Positions 22,501 to 38,553 of a stretch of 64,000 nucleotides of DNA are shown piece by piece. A program made the position numbers and the translations under genes. The notes below the pieces were generated by a model. It was not told where the DNA came from. It saw only the letters and a program-made list of their open reading frames with translations, and did no database searches. Source of the DNA: Haliclystus octoradiatus (taxonomy: Eukaryota > Cnidaria > Staurozoa > Stauromedusae > Haliclystidae); the NCBI GenBank assembly GCA_916610825.1, contig OU744447.1, forward strand, positions 37,981,171-38,045,170. Direction: 5' to 3'. How positions within the stretch are numbered: position 1 is the first letter of the stretch; every line of letters begins with the position of its first letter.

Positions 22501-25500
22501 TTTAACAAGACTTCAGAGCATATCTGATTGACTGTGATGCAAATCCCCTGAAAATCAATTCAGCCTTGGCATTACCTAATGCATCAAATGAGTATCCTCC
22601 TATGATAGGGAATGAAATGGTCCAAAGGCAATTGCATTGTCAGTACCTGCGCACTGACAATCAAGGCCTACCTGCCATAAAATCTATTGAAATCGATCTG
22701 CTGTGTTGTGGAAAACATCAATAAAGAGAAGTCATGATCTATGTTCTTAGAGAAACAAGCCACTCATTTAGATACAGAAGAGTTGAACCTTCAGTAGGGG
22801 GATACCGTATCAATAAATACTATGTAAATTAGAGGCATTTAACGTTCATGAACTGTTCATTAACTGTATATACATGTTACGATAGGGCATTTGCAGGGTT
22901 ATAGCCATGTTATGATAGGGCAATATCAGTCAAACCACGAACTCAATTAAAACAGCAGATTCGTAAGTTTGAAGTGTGGACAATCTTATACAAATCCTAC
23001 CGATAGAGGTGCCTTGCCAAACTTATTATCTTACCTAAGATCATCCTTGTAAGGATCTGAAACTGCAGCACTTGTTCGTAATGCCAACTCAAGTAATGCT
23101 TCAAGACGCGCTGGCATGATATCTATTAAAGATTAAAAAAGTATTTAAGAAGGTATACTCAAAGAATACAACAATTGGATTTAATAGTATTTGGACTGAG
23201 GCAATAGGAATCTATAAACAGTCCAGCCAATCCTTCTGGATACCTGTACTAGGCTATTAGCTGTTTACTCTAAAGTCTGGTTGAACGTAGTTTTGCTATG
23301 GTGATTTGTCTTGAAACTCTAAGCCAATCACATTGATTGAATCAATTTCGTTATAATACATTGTTTAATATTATCCCTCTTAAATATAATAACAACTCTA
23401 GCTTTAAATGAACAATAAAGTGAAATAGAGCGAATGTTTGTATAGTTTTAGTGCAGAATTGGCTTATAATAACAGACAATTTAATTTGAAACAGACTACT
23501 GATAGCCTATGTCAGCTGATTGCTGTCAAGTGTTTAAGCAAAGAAAGAAAATTATGCTTACAAAAGTAGTTTACAGATTGACAACAAAACATTTCACTAG
23601 ATACAGTATATAAGCTATAACTGGTGCTTCTGTAGTAGTTTGTTTGTTGTCTTATATATACATGTAAATAATCAATCTCTCTCTTTCCTTGTAACCGTAG
23701 TAGGGTCAACACCCTAAATACATCACACATAATAACTATGTAGTTTTATCTATGTCTGAACTCTACACTTTCATAAAGATCAACAACAGCAACAACAACA
23801 ACATCTCACAGACCGACACACACTTACCATCCACTCCTTTTTTCATTTCATCTTCAGCTAAATCCATGAAACAGACAAAGAAGTCTCCTTGGTCAAGTAA
23901 AAAGTAATGTTTCAGCGATCTAAAAGTCAATAAAATGTTTATTCGTCATTTAAAAAACATGATGATGATGATTATGATGGGTACCATTATTCCACAATAT
24001 GTATAGGGTCATTCTTTTCGGCTCAGCAGAAATAGGCCTCAATTAAGTGACTTTGTAAAATGACATTTTGTGAAGTTAATTTTAAGAAGCAAATTCGGAA
24101 TGGGGGCTTGATCAAGGGCCTTCAATTTAAGGGGGTTTGGGGACATGCTTCCCAAAAAATGTTTCAAATATTACATCCAGGTAAAGTATCTATCCTGCAT
24201 TCTGGAGTCCAAAGGAAAAAATATTTTTGGAAGTAGAAACAATCAATCCGTCATTTTGGAAAATATTTTTTTTGCGTTACACTCTAAAACATTCGCATCT
24301 ATTTATTCGTAAACACGCAAAGGCAATAATGTATAGCTTGAACTTGTGAACTTGAACAATTATAACCTGTTAGTATATTTTGCTTATTAAGTACAGTCCC
24401 GTGAAAAAAAAGCTTCAAGCTTATCGAGTGCTGAACAACTGATGCTGATTATGATGATAGTTGAGTGACTGCTCGCTATGCACAAGTGTCATTATCTAAT
24501 AATTTACTATCAGTACAGAAAATCCAGGATTCTAAGATTTTAACAAATTAGTGGGGGCAGAAGCCCCAGTTCCGACGAGCCTGCTGACTTTTGCGATAGA
24601 ATTATATTAAACATGATGCATCGTTTACCTTAGATGACCCATAAGTTGTTTTTCTCCCATCAAAAGATCTAATAATTTCTTGCTTCCGTATTCATATGCT
24701 TTCTCAACATAATCCATATATCTAAAATAAAATCCAGATCATTCTACAATAGTACAATAGAGATTTGGAATTAAATAAAAAGGAAATACCGCATGCCGAA
24801 CAATATCAATAGACGAGAAAGAAGTTTTATTTATTGAATTCATATAAACACTATTCAAAACATTAATACCATTTGAAAAGCCTTCACCGTACCCTGCTGA
24901 CTTATGTTCAAACTGCTCAAAATTATTGTTTGCCGCTACCTGTGAAAAAACCCATGAGTTCATGAACAGTTCATGAACATTCATTTTACGGTTTCATGAA
25001 CTTCATGAACAGTTCATGAACAGTCACAAACAGTTCATGAACAGTTCATGAACTTTCACTTAAGGGTTCATCAACTTCATGAATAGTTCATGAACAGTCA
25101 CAAAGAGTAGATGATCATATCATGAACCGGTTAAAGAAATTTCATGAACTGTTCATGAACTTTTGGGCAATTTCACCTTCATGAACTCATGAACTTTATT
25201 CGCAGGGGTAAAAGTCTAAATACACTGTAAGCCATCATAAGTGGAATTCGTTGAAACTGACAAAAGTCTTGTAGACTCCAAATATTAAAAACTGATCATA
25301 AACTATTGGAGAGCATATTATTCCATTGGATCACATTACAACAGTATATGACTATGATCCATACCTAGCTTTGTCATCCCATCGAATTATGATTCCCATC
25401 AATTAAGGAAGTCCAAAGCAGGCCTACTTTCAAACGTCTCCTTGAGAAGCACTTACGTTCTAAATATACTTTATACTTACCACTTTTTCCTGTTATTTAT

Positions 25501-25595
25501 ACCTTTATTTTACTTAATGTCTGTTTTCCTGTTAACATAGCTATGTATCAGTCCTTTGAAATAAAGTTATGTATAACTTAAAGGTTTCTGAATAA

Positions 25596-25646
<51 letters not shown>

Positions 25647-28600
25647 ATACTCAGGTTAAATAAACCAAATGCTTTAATGACACAGCTTTTGTAATAATCT
25701 AACTGCAAATAGTATATATGTTTTAATCTATCTTCTAATATTATTTTTTAATTTAAATTTTATACACGTGATGGAGAGAAGTTATGCCAAAACATTGTGA
25801 AACTTTGCGCATTTCTTGATTTCATTTATTAGAGCTAAACATCGATCAATAATACAATTAAACATCATACTAACTCTCTTTCATGTGACGTATAAACAAT
25901 CATTCTTGCATGCGGACAATCCACTTCAAGGCCTGTAAAATAAGAAAAGTTGAGATAAAGTGTGTGGCCCGCAGTACGCAAAAGCATGAGAAAGAGTGTG
26001 AAATTTCATGGCATTTCATGGCATTTTTATATTTAATATTGTGAATATGGATGTTTTTATGGCTTTTAAACACCTAAAATATGTGTGGTTTTCATTTTTT
26101 TACATTTTCATGAAGTTTTCACCGCACTTTCATGGCATTAACATCCGACCATCTGTCTGTTTTCACAGGATTGAAGTCAGTATCTTGTTTGAATGAACAT
26201 CGGTAGCATTAACACACTGTGGGATGCAGATAACAGATACATACGGTATGTTATTTTAAAGATTTACCTGACTGTCGAATGACATTTAGGTATTTTCCAG
26301 TTCTAAGGATTTTCTCAGCAACCTATGAAATGTATAAAATATTATTATTGAGCAATTGGAGTAATTTATTGTTTATTATTAGAGTAGACGTAGTATAGTT
26401 TATAGCATATTTTTGGACATGATAGCATCCTAAAGTCAGGCAAATACTAACTTTCTAACCTTTGACAAATATTCATACTTTTTTTTGAGCTACTTTAAAC
26501 TTGAAGCTTTCTTGGTGTAGTGCATGTCTCAATTAATAGTGTACAGGAGCGACCTTGTGATCCGGACGAAGTATCCAATCAGATAAGACAAATTTCAAAT
26601 TAGCCGGCCTCTATTTGTAGCGTGAAAGGCAAAAGCTAAAAATCACTCCCTGTAAAGACTTGCTTTTTTGCACCTCACTTCGCATGATTTGTGCTGAACA
26701 GAACTCCATAAAGCCGTTTCCCGTGTTGCACATCGCCTAATGAATTGCATTTGTACTTTTGGCAATGAAAATACATTATATATATAAATTCATAAATGCA
26801 ATTTTTTCTTTTACCTTTTCCAAAAACACCGGAATCCTTTTTCTTACGATTGTATAATGCTGATCCCAATATCTTGTAAAATGTCAAAGAAAACATATAC
26901 ACAACATCAAAAGCTTCTTTACAACAGTGTGTGTGTGAGTGTATGTATAACTAAAAAATGTCCAATTAGGATTTCATGTTTCCAATTGTGACAGGATGCA
27001 TCCATCCTGAACGGGAGGATGTGATTCGATTCCTCCTCTATGCAGACATGTTATTTTTCTATAAATGTGTTTTTAATGTCCACAATCATCTTTAATTCCA
27101 TAACACCAAGTACCTGTGCATATGGGGGTGCCCATCAGTTACAGCTTGTGACTTACTGAAAATGTGATCTTGTAGCACAATGATAATAAGGTTACATATT
27201 CAATCATCTTTAATTGTGATTGATAGTCACCTGGTAGACACAAGTGCCTGTTTATTTGAGGGACATAACAATTTACATACAGATACAGAGGACATAGATG
27301 TGTCGTGTGTAGTGAGTAATTTAGATGGTATCGCCGTATCGAAGGCACCCGTACCACTACTCAATTTCTAGAGGAGTGGTTCTCTCTCCTGAGAGCAAAG
27401 ATGTGAACTGCTCTTTATTGTTGTGTGCACCGATGAGGAATCCAACCCCGGTCTCCTGTACATCTCGTACTGTGTACAGTGGGTATCGTCATTATTGACT
27501 AGAGAATAATACCAAACTATACAACTATAGTGTAACCCGCTTAAGTGCAAGTCAAAATTGCCAACGGTTTCATTGCATGTATCCAAATTTGCACTTATCC
27601 GAAATAGTTTACCAAGGACTTGACCAAGAAATTGTTTAGAGGGTTTTAAAGCCAGGTTGCAGATAAGGGGGAATTTCACTTATCCGAATTGCACATAAGC
27701 AGGTTGCACTGTAATACAAACGTCAGTTAAAATATGAATCTCCTGTTTCTAAAAAGGATACGCATCATTGTAATTCTCTGTGACACTCTCTTTGACAAAT
27801 GATTCATGCTCAGCAACAAGGAACTTCAAATAAAACAAACATTGATTAATACATCTAATATATATATAGCACCAAGCTTGATAGTGAGTTTCATTTCCAG
27901 GAGGGTCCAACTTCAGGGTTCAACAAAATGTTTTACCTTCCGCAAACACCAACTTTCTAGATAGAAGTTTGAGTAGCTTTACTGATATAAAACTAAAACG
28001 TTAAATTGAGATTTGAGTTTTCATATTTTTCTAGTCATTATAGCTTTATATCCAGCATTTTGCCTTTTCTTCTGGATTCTGCTAGCTTTCGCAAACCAGG
28101 TTTCAATTACGTGTTACCATGGTCCGCATTTTTCAAACACTGTCTTTGTTGGTTAGTTTCTAGTTTGACTATTCAATCAAAAAATCATTTTTTAAATTCT
28201 GCTTCTTGCATTGAGTGCGAGTTTAGAAACAAATTGCACTTCTATTAGCCAATCAGAATCAACAAATTAGTGTAGGTATGTGGTTACTATCAATACTTAA
28301 TCATTCGTCAAAATCATTTTGTGCATTTTGAAACAATAACCATCAGAAAGTGTTGATACCTTAGATAAATTTCTATTCCACGGAATTATGAAAATAGAAT
28401 AAGCAAACCTCTCCATATGAATCTTCGATTTCCCCTTGGAATATCCAAGCATGCAACATTTCAAAGTAGGGAACGCAAGCCTGTTTAATAAATACATAAA
28501 TATGATGTAACTAGATTACTGTAGGCATTGTAGGTATGATATTTTTAAAAAGATTGTAACAAAAGGGAAGATTCAACCTTTTCAAATTATCATTTTCAAG

Positions 28601-29063
28601 AGGAAAAGTATAAAATATGGTACAGGACCTTCTTGTCTGAAGGAATTATTATCCCCACAAGCAACAACAAGAACACTCCGTTCTACAAATAAACATTTTC
28701 TCTATCAACCTATATATATAAACTGAAGTCATACCGAGAAAGAACATTTTCATTTCTAGCACCAAAACTGTGGAACCAACTGCCGTAAGAAATTAGAAAC
28801 TTGCAGCTCATTGGACTAATTCAAATGAAGAATTAAAACTAATCCGTTCATACAACAATATGAACTATAAATACATCAGTAAACAATATTTTTATCTCTA
28901 ACATTTAGAACTAAATAATTTTTAATCAATAGTACTTTTTACATTATTTTTTAAACTTTTTCAACTGTTTAACTTTTTTAACATCATTTTTATCAAGTAT
29001 TTATTTAATTTACAAATGTAAAACGCATTGGATTGTTACTAGATAAAGCGCTATATAAATAGA

Positions 29064-29101
<38 letters not shown>

Positions 29102-32100
29102 AATATAACGATGAAGTGAGCTGTATAGTAAACATCTGAATTGGATCAAGTAATGTATGTAATTTACAGTTGTTCTGCTTTGACAGTTGGTTGCGACAGT
29201 TGGTTGCGACAAAGTTCACAACTTTTTTATTGTGATGAAACACTATTGATTAATTGAAACTTTAGAAGTACTTTTCAAAACCTTATACAAAATTTCGGTT
29301 GCATGGCAGCAGGCTTCACAATTAAAGGGGCATTATTGACCGGCAAAAAAAAAACATTTTTTTCAAAACTTCATTTTCAAACATCAGTTGTGACATCATC
29401 AAATCAGTTTTGAGTTTTCATAGCGATGAAATCTGGTAACTGGAATATATCACAAGAAGTGATTCGATGGCAGTAAAACTACAAATAAGTGTTTTGTGAT
29501 TTGCTAAGATCGTTTACCAAAGATGGAATCTGGAATAAAGCATTTTGTTGATAATTGTGCACATTTGATATGGTTTTTCTCCTTACAAATCTATGAATGT
29601 GATATTTCTTGCAAAGAAGACACATATCGAATCTAACTTCATTGAGAATAAATATATTTATAGTTCTGTATTTCAGTTACACTGAAATTACTGAACCTCG
29701 ATCGAAATAAAACAAACATCATAGGTGATTTCTACGTGTTTAGATATTATGGTTTACTACAAAATTGATTCCAACTGAATTTTATTATTGTCTGCGTTTC
29801 AAACCGCGATGTTTTTGGTAGGAAATATTCTGATAAAATTTCAGACTTGTTTGCATGGAATGATGATTTTAAGGACATACACATATGTCGTATTTGAAAC
29901 CCTGATTGTCATCATTTTTATATTCAATTCGTATTGCTTTGCTTGTGTATTTTAAAAAATGTTACAATATTAGAAATTGTGTTTCAGAATCCACGGCTCA
30001 AATACCACGGCGGCCTTTCCGGTTGGTCTTCAAATATGCACTGATTCACACCACTATTTGTAGCTTGGAAAATTGCATTCTCTTTTTATCTTTGAGCCTG
30101 CAAGGCACTTTGGTCTGTTTAATGCCTTTAATATGCCGTTCTCTATACAGTTCAATCGACTCAATTGATGTTAAATGAATTAATTTTTTATGAATGAAAT
30201 GATTAAGATGTCTTGATTAATTGTACATCGTTTCAATGCGTAGGCCTATTGTGTCTCATGTTCTCCAGACCAAAGTTCATGAAGTAACATGACGTAAATA
30301 AAAAAGCTACGAGATCAGATTTCAAAAAATTCCATACAAACGCTTCTGGTTTTGTTTGACCCTTTAAGATCCATACTAATGTATTCCAATTAGTCATTTC
30401 AAATTAACATAATGCAACCCTCACATTATGATATTGTCTTTATCATTTAATGAAATAAAAAAGTGTTGAGCATTCGATACAAGTATAAACTCACAGCTTT
30501 TGTCAGGAACAAGCAAATATCTCTACCACTTTCCTCTCTACAATACAAGAAGATGACACATAATTATCAATTTTAAATCAGATAATTATTCATACAAATT
30601 TAATTTGTTGAATGTTTCCTAGCAATATGATTGGATATTTAATCTTTGTTCGAAAAAGCAATCAATCTGAGAATTCTAACTTGACATTATGATTGAAAAT
30701 TTCCAATTTGACCAGGAATTTTTAAAACCGTATATAAATGTCGTACAAGATACAATACAAAGCAATTGGCACACAGATTCCTATGAGCTATTGACATTTG
30801 GCGCATGAGAGGGCATGTAAGGAGAAAACTTGAAGGCGTAAAACACTTGCCGCCGTGGCTTGTGATTTTCTGAAGCCCTCTCGTTTTATCTTTACATGCC
30901 CTCTTATGCGCCAAATGTCAATAGCTCATAGGAAACTGTGCGCCAATTGCTTAATAGTAACTGTGACTTACCCTACATATGCTTCTGTTTTCTCGTGCAG
31001 TAATGTTAATACTGAACCACCTCGACAGTTTCCCTAGAAATAATGAAAAATAGAGATAAGCATCAATAAAGTCAAACCTCTGTTGAATTACAAAATCATT
31101 TGTTATCAGAAATTTGAACTTCTCCATCAACACATAATAACAACAGAAATTACGCCCAACTTACTTTTTCAGCTAATGTTGCTAAGGTTGCAAGCAGTTC
31201 CATGACAACAAGACGAGGTTGAAGGTAGTACCAAAGTTTTTGTAACGTTAACAACCCCTAAGAAAGAAATTAATTCAACATTGTTTACAAAGTCCATTTT
31301 CCAAACTTTCATTACAAATAAATTCCAGTTTATTATGTCTAGAAAATGAAACTAATACTATCTAGTAGAGATTAAAAGAAAAGGAAATAATTGGATGGTA
31401 CCGCTCTGATAGCCTACTAATCCGATCAGAAAAGGGGAGGCAGTGTGTCTGCTAAAGACCAAGTTATAATAGTCATCGATCAAACAGGTCAATATGGTAA
31501 TGGAGGAGCGAATTCCAGAAATTCGATTGGTCGAATTACGGTCCAATCCTGGTCCAATTCTAAACATTTATGACCGCTCCGTGTTTTCTAAGGAAACATT
31601 TGAAACCGGTTACCAGATATCAATAGCGATAGCTCGACTTGATGCAGATCTCATTATGGGAATGGGATGAAATGCTGGTGGTGTTTGGACATTGTAAAAT
31701 ATTGGAGAGCCATGTTAAATTTTATTTTATGGGTACGTATCAGTTGATGTGATGTTATTCTGTCTCTGGTGGAAGGGAACCAGTCAAGTCGATATAACAT
31801 CTCAGCGACATAAGTCAATGTTTTTATCATTTAACTACAACTTCAGACTACTTCAGTGAGTAACTTTTGCAAATCACAATAAAATATATCTGAAACATAC
31901 CTGTCTGTGTTCAGTTTCAAGTTGCACAACAAATATGAAATGATCCTGAAATATAGAACTGGAATTTATACAAATGACTAAAGCTTTCTCCGTTACTCAG
32001 AGTTTCAAACGTCTATTTTGCGATCATCAGAAGGTCACTTGAAGTTTGGTTAAATACAGTATAAGGTATTAGGGGAGGGGGTCCACATTGTGAATTTTGT

Positions 32101-35100
32101 GATGAACTCCGCTTTCCCCATTGTGTTTCCTTATAATGGGAAAATACTTATCAAATGATAAGTTACTGTGATATAACTTACTTTTATCAAAACATTCATA
32201 GCTGCTGATAATGCATGATTTACAAGTCCATATTTAAACTTTGCTCGCTCTGAAACAAAATAATAAAGACAGTTCCAAAATTGCATAGGTAATACTACTC
32301 GACATACACTGCAGAGGTGACTTGAATCAAGATCCATGGGATTCGACCAGAACTTGACTTTCTGGCTGGACCCGCGTCTGAATCTGGACCATCAAAATTT
32401 CAACAGAATCCTATATCAATCATTAGTTTACAGCGCCGGATTAACCCGTAAGCTAAATAAGCTTCAGCTTAGGGCCCACCCATTTTAGGGCCCTTTGGAG
32501 AGAGAGTGCTTAGGGGCCCTGAAATGTTGATCCGGCGCTGTTAGTTTAGCAAGCTGTTTCTTGAAATAAAAATATGATGAATTTATTCAGGAAGACTTGA
32601 CACTATAACACAAATCCGTAAAAAAAGTAAGTAATGTAGACGGTGTCGCCCTACCGAAGGCACCCGTACCACTCCTCTATTTCTAGAAGAGTGGCTGTTT
32701 TCGCTGAGAGCAATGATTTTAAACGCTCTTTGTTGATCTCAGCCGCGACACTGCAGATCAATTTCAACAGATTTCATGGCAGATAAGTCTTGATTGTCAA
32801 TGCGCAACGATGCGCCGCAGCTACTCACAATGAAATTCCCTCTGGACCAATCCATCCGCCATCCTCAGATGGTACTCATTTGATGTTTCAGATAAAGTCA
32901 AGGCTGAGTTGACCTTATGGGGATTTGAACCATAGTCGATCAGATATGATCCGATCTGAAGTTCGGTTGCTCTGCCATCTGAGCTAATCCTCCCTATCCG
33001 ACATATCCGTCAACGAATAAATAAACAATGTAAATAATGAATCAGCAATTTATTCCACTAACCTTCTATAAAGCGTATAGCAAGTGAATAATTGCGACAA
33101 AACGGTAAAATCCGCCCAACCATTTCTTGAAAACTCATATCTGAATAAATAAAAAAATTTACAAATGTAGTGAAACCTGTGTCACGAGGCCAATGTAAGA
33201 AATTAAACAGTATTGGCCACAAAAGATAGGTGGCGTTTTTCCATAGAGGCTAGTTGGAATCAATTGAAATGACCATTTGTAACATTATTATGAAGCGACC
33301 ATCATAGACAGGCGGGTGCCTTACAGGGTGACCTTTATATACAGGTTTCCTTGTATAAAAATTGAAAAATAATGCGTGAAACGTTCCACAATGCAATTAG
33401 GCCTAACCCTCACGAACGTGAAACTGCTCAATTTTTAATGAACTCTTCAAACATTTTTCATCAGGGTAACAGTATGGTTCAATGTTCCCTAAAACCCTGT
33501 GACTCTTACTAAACTTAAAAGAGTTTACAATAGTTGTGACCAATATTGTTCTGATATTAGGGGTTTAATGAAAGTCTCGTATTCTAAAATATTGGTATTT
33601 TTGGCAATTGCTAATTCATCATATCATCATTACAAACACTATTATAGTGGGTGTTTACAGGTAAAGCTATATACTAACCGAGTGATTTTTCAACAGAAAA
33701 TTTGACATTAGAGCCATCAGCTGCTTGACTAACAAGGATATATTTTCCTTCGATACCCTAAAAAATATATATATATATATTTGTGAGATTTATTTTTTTG
33801 TCTATTACTGCAGTATATTTGTTTGTTTATTTGTTCGCGTCCTAATTAATGACATACAGGTAAATAATTCAAATAAACACGCATTCTGAGATACCTTGTT
33901 TATACATCGATAGTGATATATATAGTTATCAAAAAACGAATTGTAGGCATGATAATTGATGATGATGCTTGACTTTGTTTAATAATAAATTATCAAATTT
34001 CAATACGGTATCGGCGATGTTATAGTTACCACCATGTATAGCATGTTTTACAGAAGAACAAGATAAGTTAGTAAACAGAAGAACTAATAAATTGATAAAA
34101 TATTAGATTTATTAATTGAAATAAAATAATGTAGCACAGTACGCGGCGTAGTGAGTATTAGTATAATTTTGAAATATTTTCGTCCCTAAATATGCGGATC
34201 GACTAATCTAATCATCATCATCATTTATTCAGAAACCTTTAAGTTATACAAAACTTTTTTTCAAAGGACTGATACATAGCTAAGTTAACAGGAAAACAAA
34301 CATTCAGTAAAAAAGGGTTTAAATAACAGGAAAGAGTGGGAACTATAAAGTATATTAAGAACGTAAGTGCTTCTTAAGGACACATTTGAAAGTAGGCCTG
34401 CTTTGGACTTCCTTCGTTGCAGACAGTAGATCGTTCCACTTATGCGCACCAGCATCTTGAAATGAATGATGATGGCTCGACTTGATGTAAATGTCATTGT
34501 GGGCGTGAGATCTTGTTCTGATGGAATACGGCAGTTCGAAAAAGATGGAAAGCAAAGGAGGAGCTAATTTGAATTTAATTTTATGAGTGAACATTAGCTG
34601 ATGCTGAGTGAACATTAGTTGATGCATTTGAATCGATATTTTGAACTATAATTCATAGCTACGATTGCCTATTTGTTCAACTGTATTGTTCCATTGCTTG
34701 TTATTTTGATTGTTTCTAAGAAATATATCAAGAAGTTATAGCTTGGATAGCTCTATAATAACTAGCTAGGGTCCGACAAAGTCCGGAAACTTGGAAACCT
34801 GGTTTGCGGAAGGCCAGCAAAATTCAGAACGAAAAAGCAAAATGCTGAATACATTGATTAAAATTATTAGAAATAAATAAAACATAAATTTCGTTCTACG
34901 ATTTTACGTCAGTATAGTTACTCAAACGTTTATCTAAAAGGTTTCAGTTTGCGGAAGGAAAAACATTTGTCAGACCCTGTAACTAGCCAATAAAAATTAA
35001 GAAAATATTGGCGCAACAACACATTATGGCTCTTCAGACAGTTAAAGCAGCTATGGATGTGTCAAAAATAAAATAGGGTTGTGTCTCCAACCTTTAAAAC

Positions 35101-38100
35101 AAATAAATATATATGAGTTTTATCATAAAAGGTCCATTATGGACCACACTCATTGCTAGTAAATATATATGAACAGACATATAAACTTACCATCATAAGA
35201 AACAATAAATCTTCAATAATCGAAAGTTCTTGCATTTGTACAGGCATCGTACCAATAGAAACTGACTGTGTTTTAAACATATACAAATTAATAGATATAA
35301 TAGTACTTATGTTGTCTGTACTGTTTTCATAGTGCTCAATGACATTTGTAAATGCAGAGCTATATATAATTAAATTAATTGGAAACACACAAAAAATCAA
35401 ACATTCATTTTTGCTACTTCAAGTTTCACGCCTAAGCGATCATCAGGCAATATAATCTATCTTTATCTATCTAAGATTAGATTGCCTGATGATCGCTTAG
35501 GCGTGAAACTTGAAGTAGCAAAAATGAATGTTTGATTTTTTGTGTTTTTCCAATTAATCAAATTAATAGATATGAAACGTACCAATAGGAACTGACTGTG
35601 TTTTAAACATATACAATAAATTAATAAATATGCGCATGCAAGATACTTTATATGGACTTTCATGTAAAAACAATCATAAAGAAAATCCATCTACAGTTAA
35701 ACCTGTTATAACGGTCACCTCTATACAGCGGCCACCTATCTATAGTGGTCACTCTTGAAATGTCTAAAATAGTATTTTCTATTGAATGAAACCTGTATAT
35801 AAAGGTCAATTTATCTACCTCTTGTAGCTGGCTCTTATATACAGGTTTAACTGTATGTATGATAACTGCACAGTCAAACTAGCTTAAATTCTATCTTCCA
35901 TTCAGGGTCTGACTAAAGGTGTAACCTTCTGGAATCGTACAAGCACTTTACAATATTCTTCTTGAATATTTTGTTGAAGTTGGCCTATAGATCATACAAA
36001 GTTCAATTTCCTTTTGAATTTCCTATAGCCATCTGGATTCTAAATCTCGCTATGATAATGAGCAAGGGAGAGAAATTACTTAAAACGGGGACATCAAATT
36101 TCATATGTCGATATCCTTTGATAGCAAATATATGACATTTACTTTAAAACAGGAACGTTAAATTCATAAGAATAGGCAGGGTATGTTTTGTCTCGAAGAG
36201 GTTACAGTCCTAATCTATACCTATAAGTGGTCTAGTTTCTCAGCTGGTTAGTTCCAAGTCAGATATTTGACTGTTTTATCATTAGAATCACTGTATTCTA
36301 GTCTCTCTATATCTCTATTTCGCATAACAAAAAATATACTGTTTCAATTGTAGAGCTAATAATTGTATAACTTCCGTCTGATATAAAATTTCGCTCCAGT
36401 TGTTTAATTCCAAGGACACTTTAAATTTGATAAAACTTTTATTATTGTTTACCCCTGTCTTGAACATGCAACGCAAGTGACTCAATATTGCCACTCCTTT
36501 CAACTTGGTTAATGATCAGCCGAAGAAAAAAAAGGTTGACTGGATTTGCACATTTCTAAATTACAGGCAGGGGAGTTATATCTCACCGGCGCCATTTGAC
36601 CACCATCTCGTGAGACACTAACAAAATTATTACTGAGGTATGGACGCTCTTTCATCCATTCAGGAGTAATCGGAACATTATCCAATTCTAGAAATGAAAA
36701 CAAAATGAAACGGTTGACAAGACACACATCATTATTGCTGTATGTATTACTATGCATTATTGCACAAAGCACACATAGTAACAATGGTATAATAGTAATA
36801 ATAGTAATAATGGTGATCGACTTGACAATTTGTAAACAAACCATGTCAAGGGTAGCAACACCATCGAAACTTCAAGTAACAGTAAAAATGTGTGTTCTTC
36901 AAGTCAATCACCATTATTTGTTGTTATTAAAAACAATATCCGACAACGATAATTTGTCCGGTAAAAACTTCCATATGTCCGGTCAAAATGAGATTCTGTC
37001 AGTCAACGTGTCCGGCAACCTTACAAACGTTATTTCAAGCCCTGTATGTATTGCTATTCATGATTGCTTCACGAAGCACACATAATAACATTACCTTTTT
37101 TCTTTGAGTGTTTCTGTCTTAATGCTTTAATCAAATCATCAGTTGAACCCTGGGTAGCACTGCTCGTTATTGTTGCTAATTTGCTGCGTAACTAAAACAA
37201 CATAAAAACTGTTGTAATTATAAAACTGATTTATTCGTAGAAAACGATAAACTGCAAAAAATATTGACAACAGGCGAGCAAACGCACATTACCTATGTTA
37301 TATTACAAATAAATTAAAAACTACCATTTGGTCCTCAAAATATTGTAATCAATAATGCCTAGTAGTAGGATCAATAGGATATTTAACGGGTTATCCGTGA
37401 TACCTAATGACTGACACATGCGATAAGTAAAAATGTCCAAGATGTTACTAAACAGTTATTGACTAAAGACGAGGTGAATTTCAGCTGATAATGATCGAGG
37501 TCTGCCAATAATTGTTTCTTTTATGAGATAAATCTGGTCAAGAATTTCCTTGATTTAATTTAACACCTTTCAAGCAACAATTCAAGTAAAAAAATTTTGA
37601 TTTGAAAAGGTCAGGTTTCTGGAAGGAGAAAACACCAAATCTACAATATGTACAGATCGTATTAATAGTACCTATTTCATTTCTATCTTCCCCTGCGAAA
37701 AATAGTTCAGGAGTTCATGAACAGTTCATTAACAGTGCATGAACGTTAAATGGCTCCAACTTTCTTTAACACAAAACACGGTCAGACATAGCTGACAAAG
37801 AAACTTTTAAATAACACAATTCAAAATACAAAACATTATGAAAAGATATTACTACCACATTCATGAACTGTTCCTGAACTCCTGAACTGTTTTCGCAGGG
37901 GTTGTTCTAGCGATAAGAGCCTGGAACTAGTTCCGGTGCCCATTTAATAATAATTTTGACTCTAATCTGTAAGAGTATCATGGTGAATAATTCTAGACTA
38001 GCGTCTATATGATTGGACTATAATATTACACCTAGATAGTCGATAAATTCCAGAGAAAACGTAATGGTGGGCCCTGACATCAATCTTAGAATCCATTATC

Positions 38101-38515
38101 TTGCTATATCTTGTGCCCATACTGCTCATCGTAGAATCGACGTGTTTGAGATGGCTGATGATATAGATTGTATTAGATTAAAAACCTACATCTTGGACTT
38201 CTTGTTGTGTCATTGGAGACTTTGTATTTGCATCAGCCAATTCTTTCAACTCTGCAGGTAAATCATGTTCTAGACTTTCTTTAAGTTTGATTCGCTCCTT
38301 CATATTTCGTTCGAGAAACATTGATAACTAAAACAATAAACAAAAATAAGCAGGAAGACTTAATTTGAGGTCATGTAACCTATCATTGTGATTTAGGTTA
38401 ACAAAGTTTGGCCTACAACTTGAAGTTGGAATCTAATATTATCTCGTTTCTGAAACTTAATTATTACTAGTTGTGGGGTAGATATTAGAGGAAAGTTTTA
38501 AAATCTATGTGTGTA

Positions 38516-38553
<38 letters not shown>

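Noticed and set aside
32919-32990. tRNA-like sequence with A and B boxes
   Set aside because: Attached to a body shared with 27321-27480, and it has relatives without intact boxes; it is the head of a SINE, not a tRNA gene.
34355-34627. 90-codon ORF considered as a host gene
   Set aside because: Part of an inverted (ATG)n-family LINE 3' end.
36705-37085. 126-codon plus-strand ORF with signal-like start
   Set aside because: Antisense to TUBGCP2 exon 6 at its left edge and crosses short repeated words (agcacacataat at both ends); no splice or homology support.
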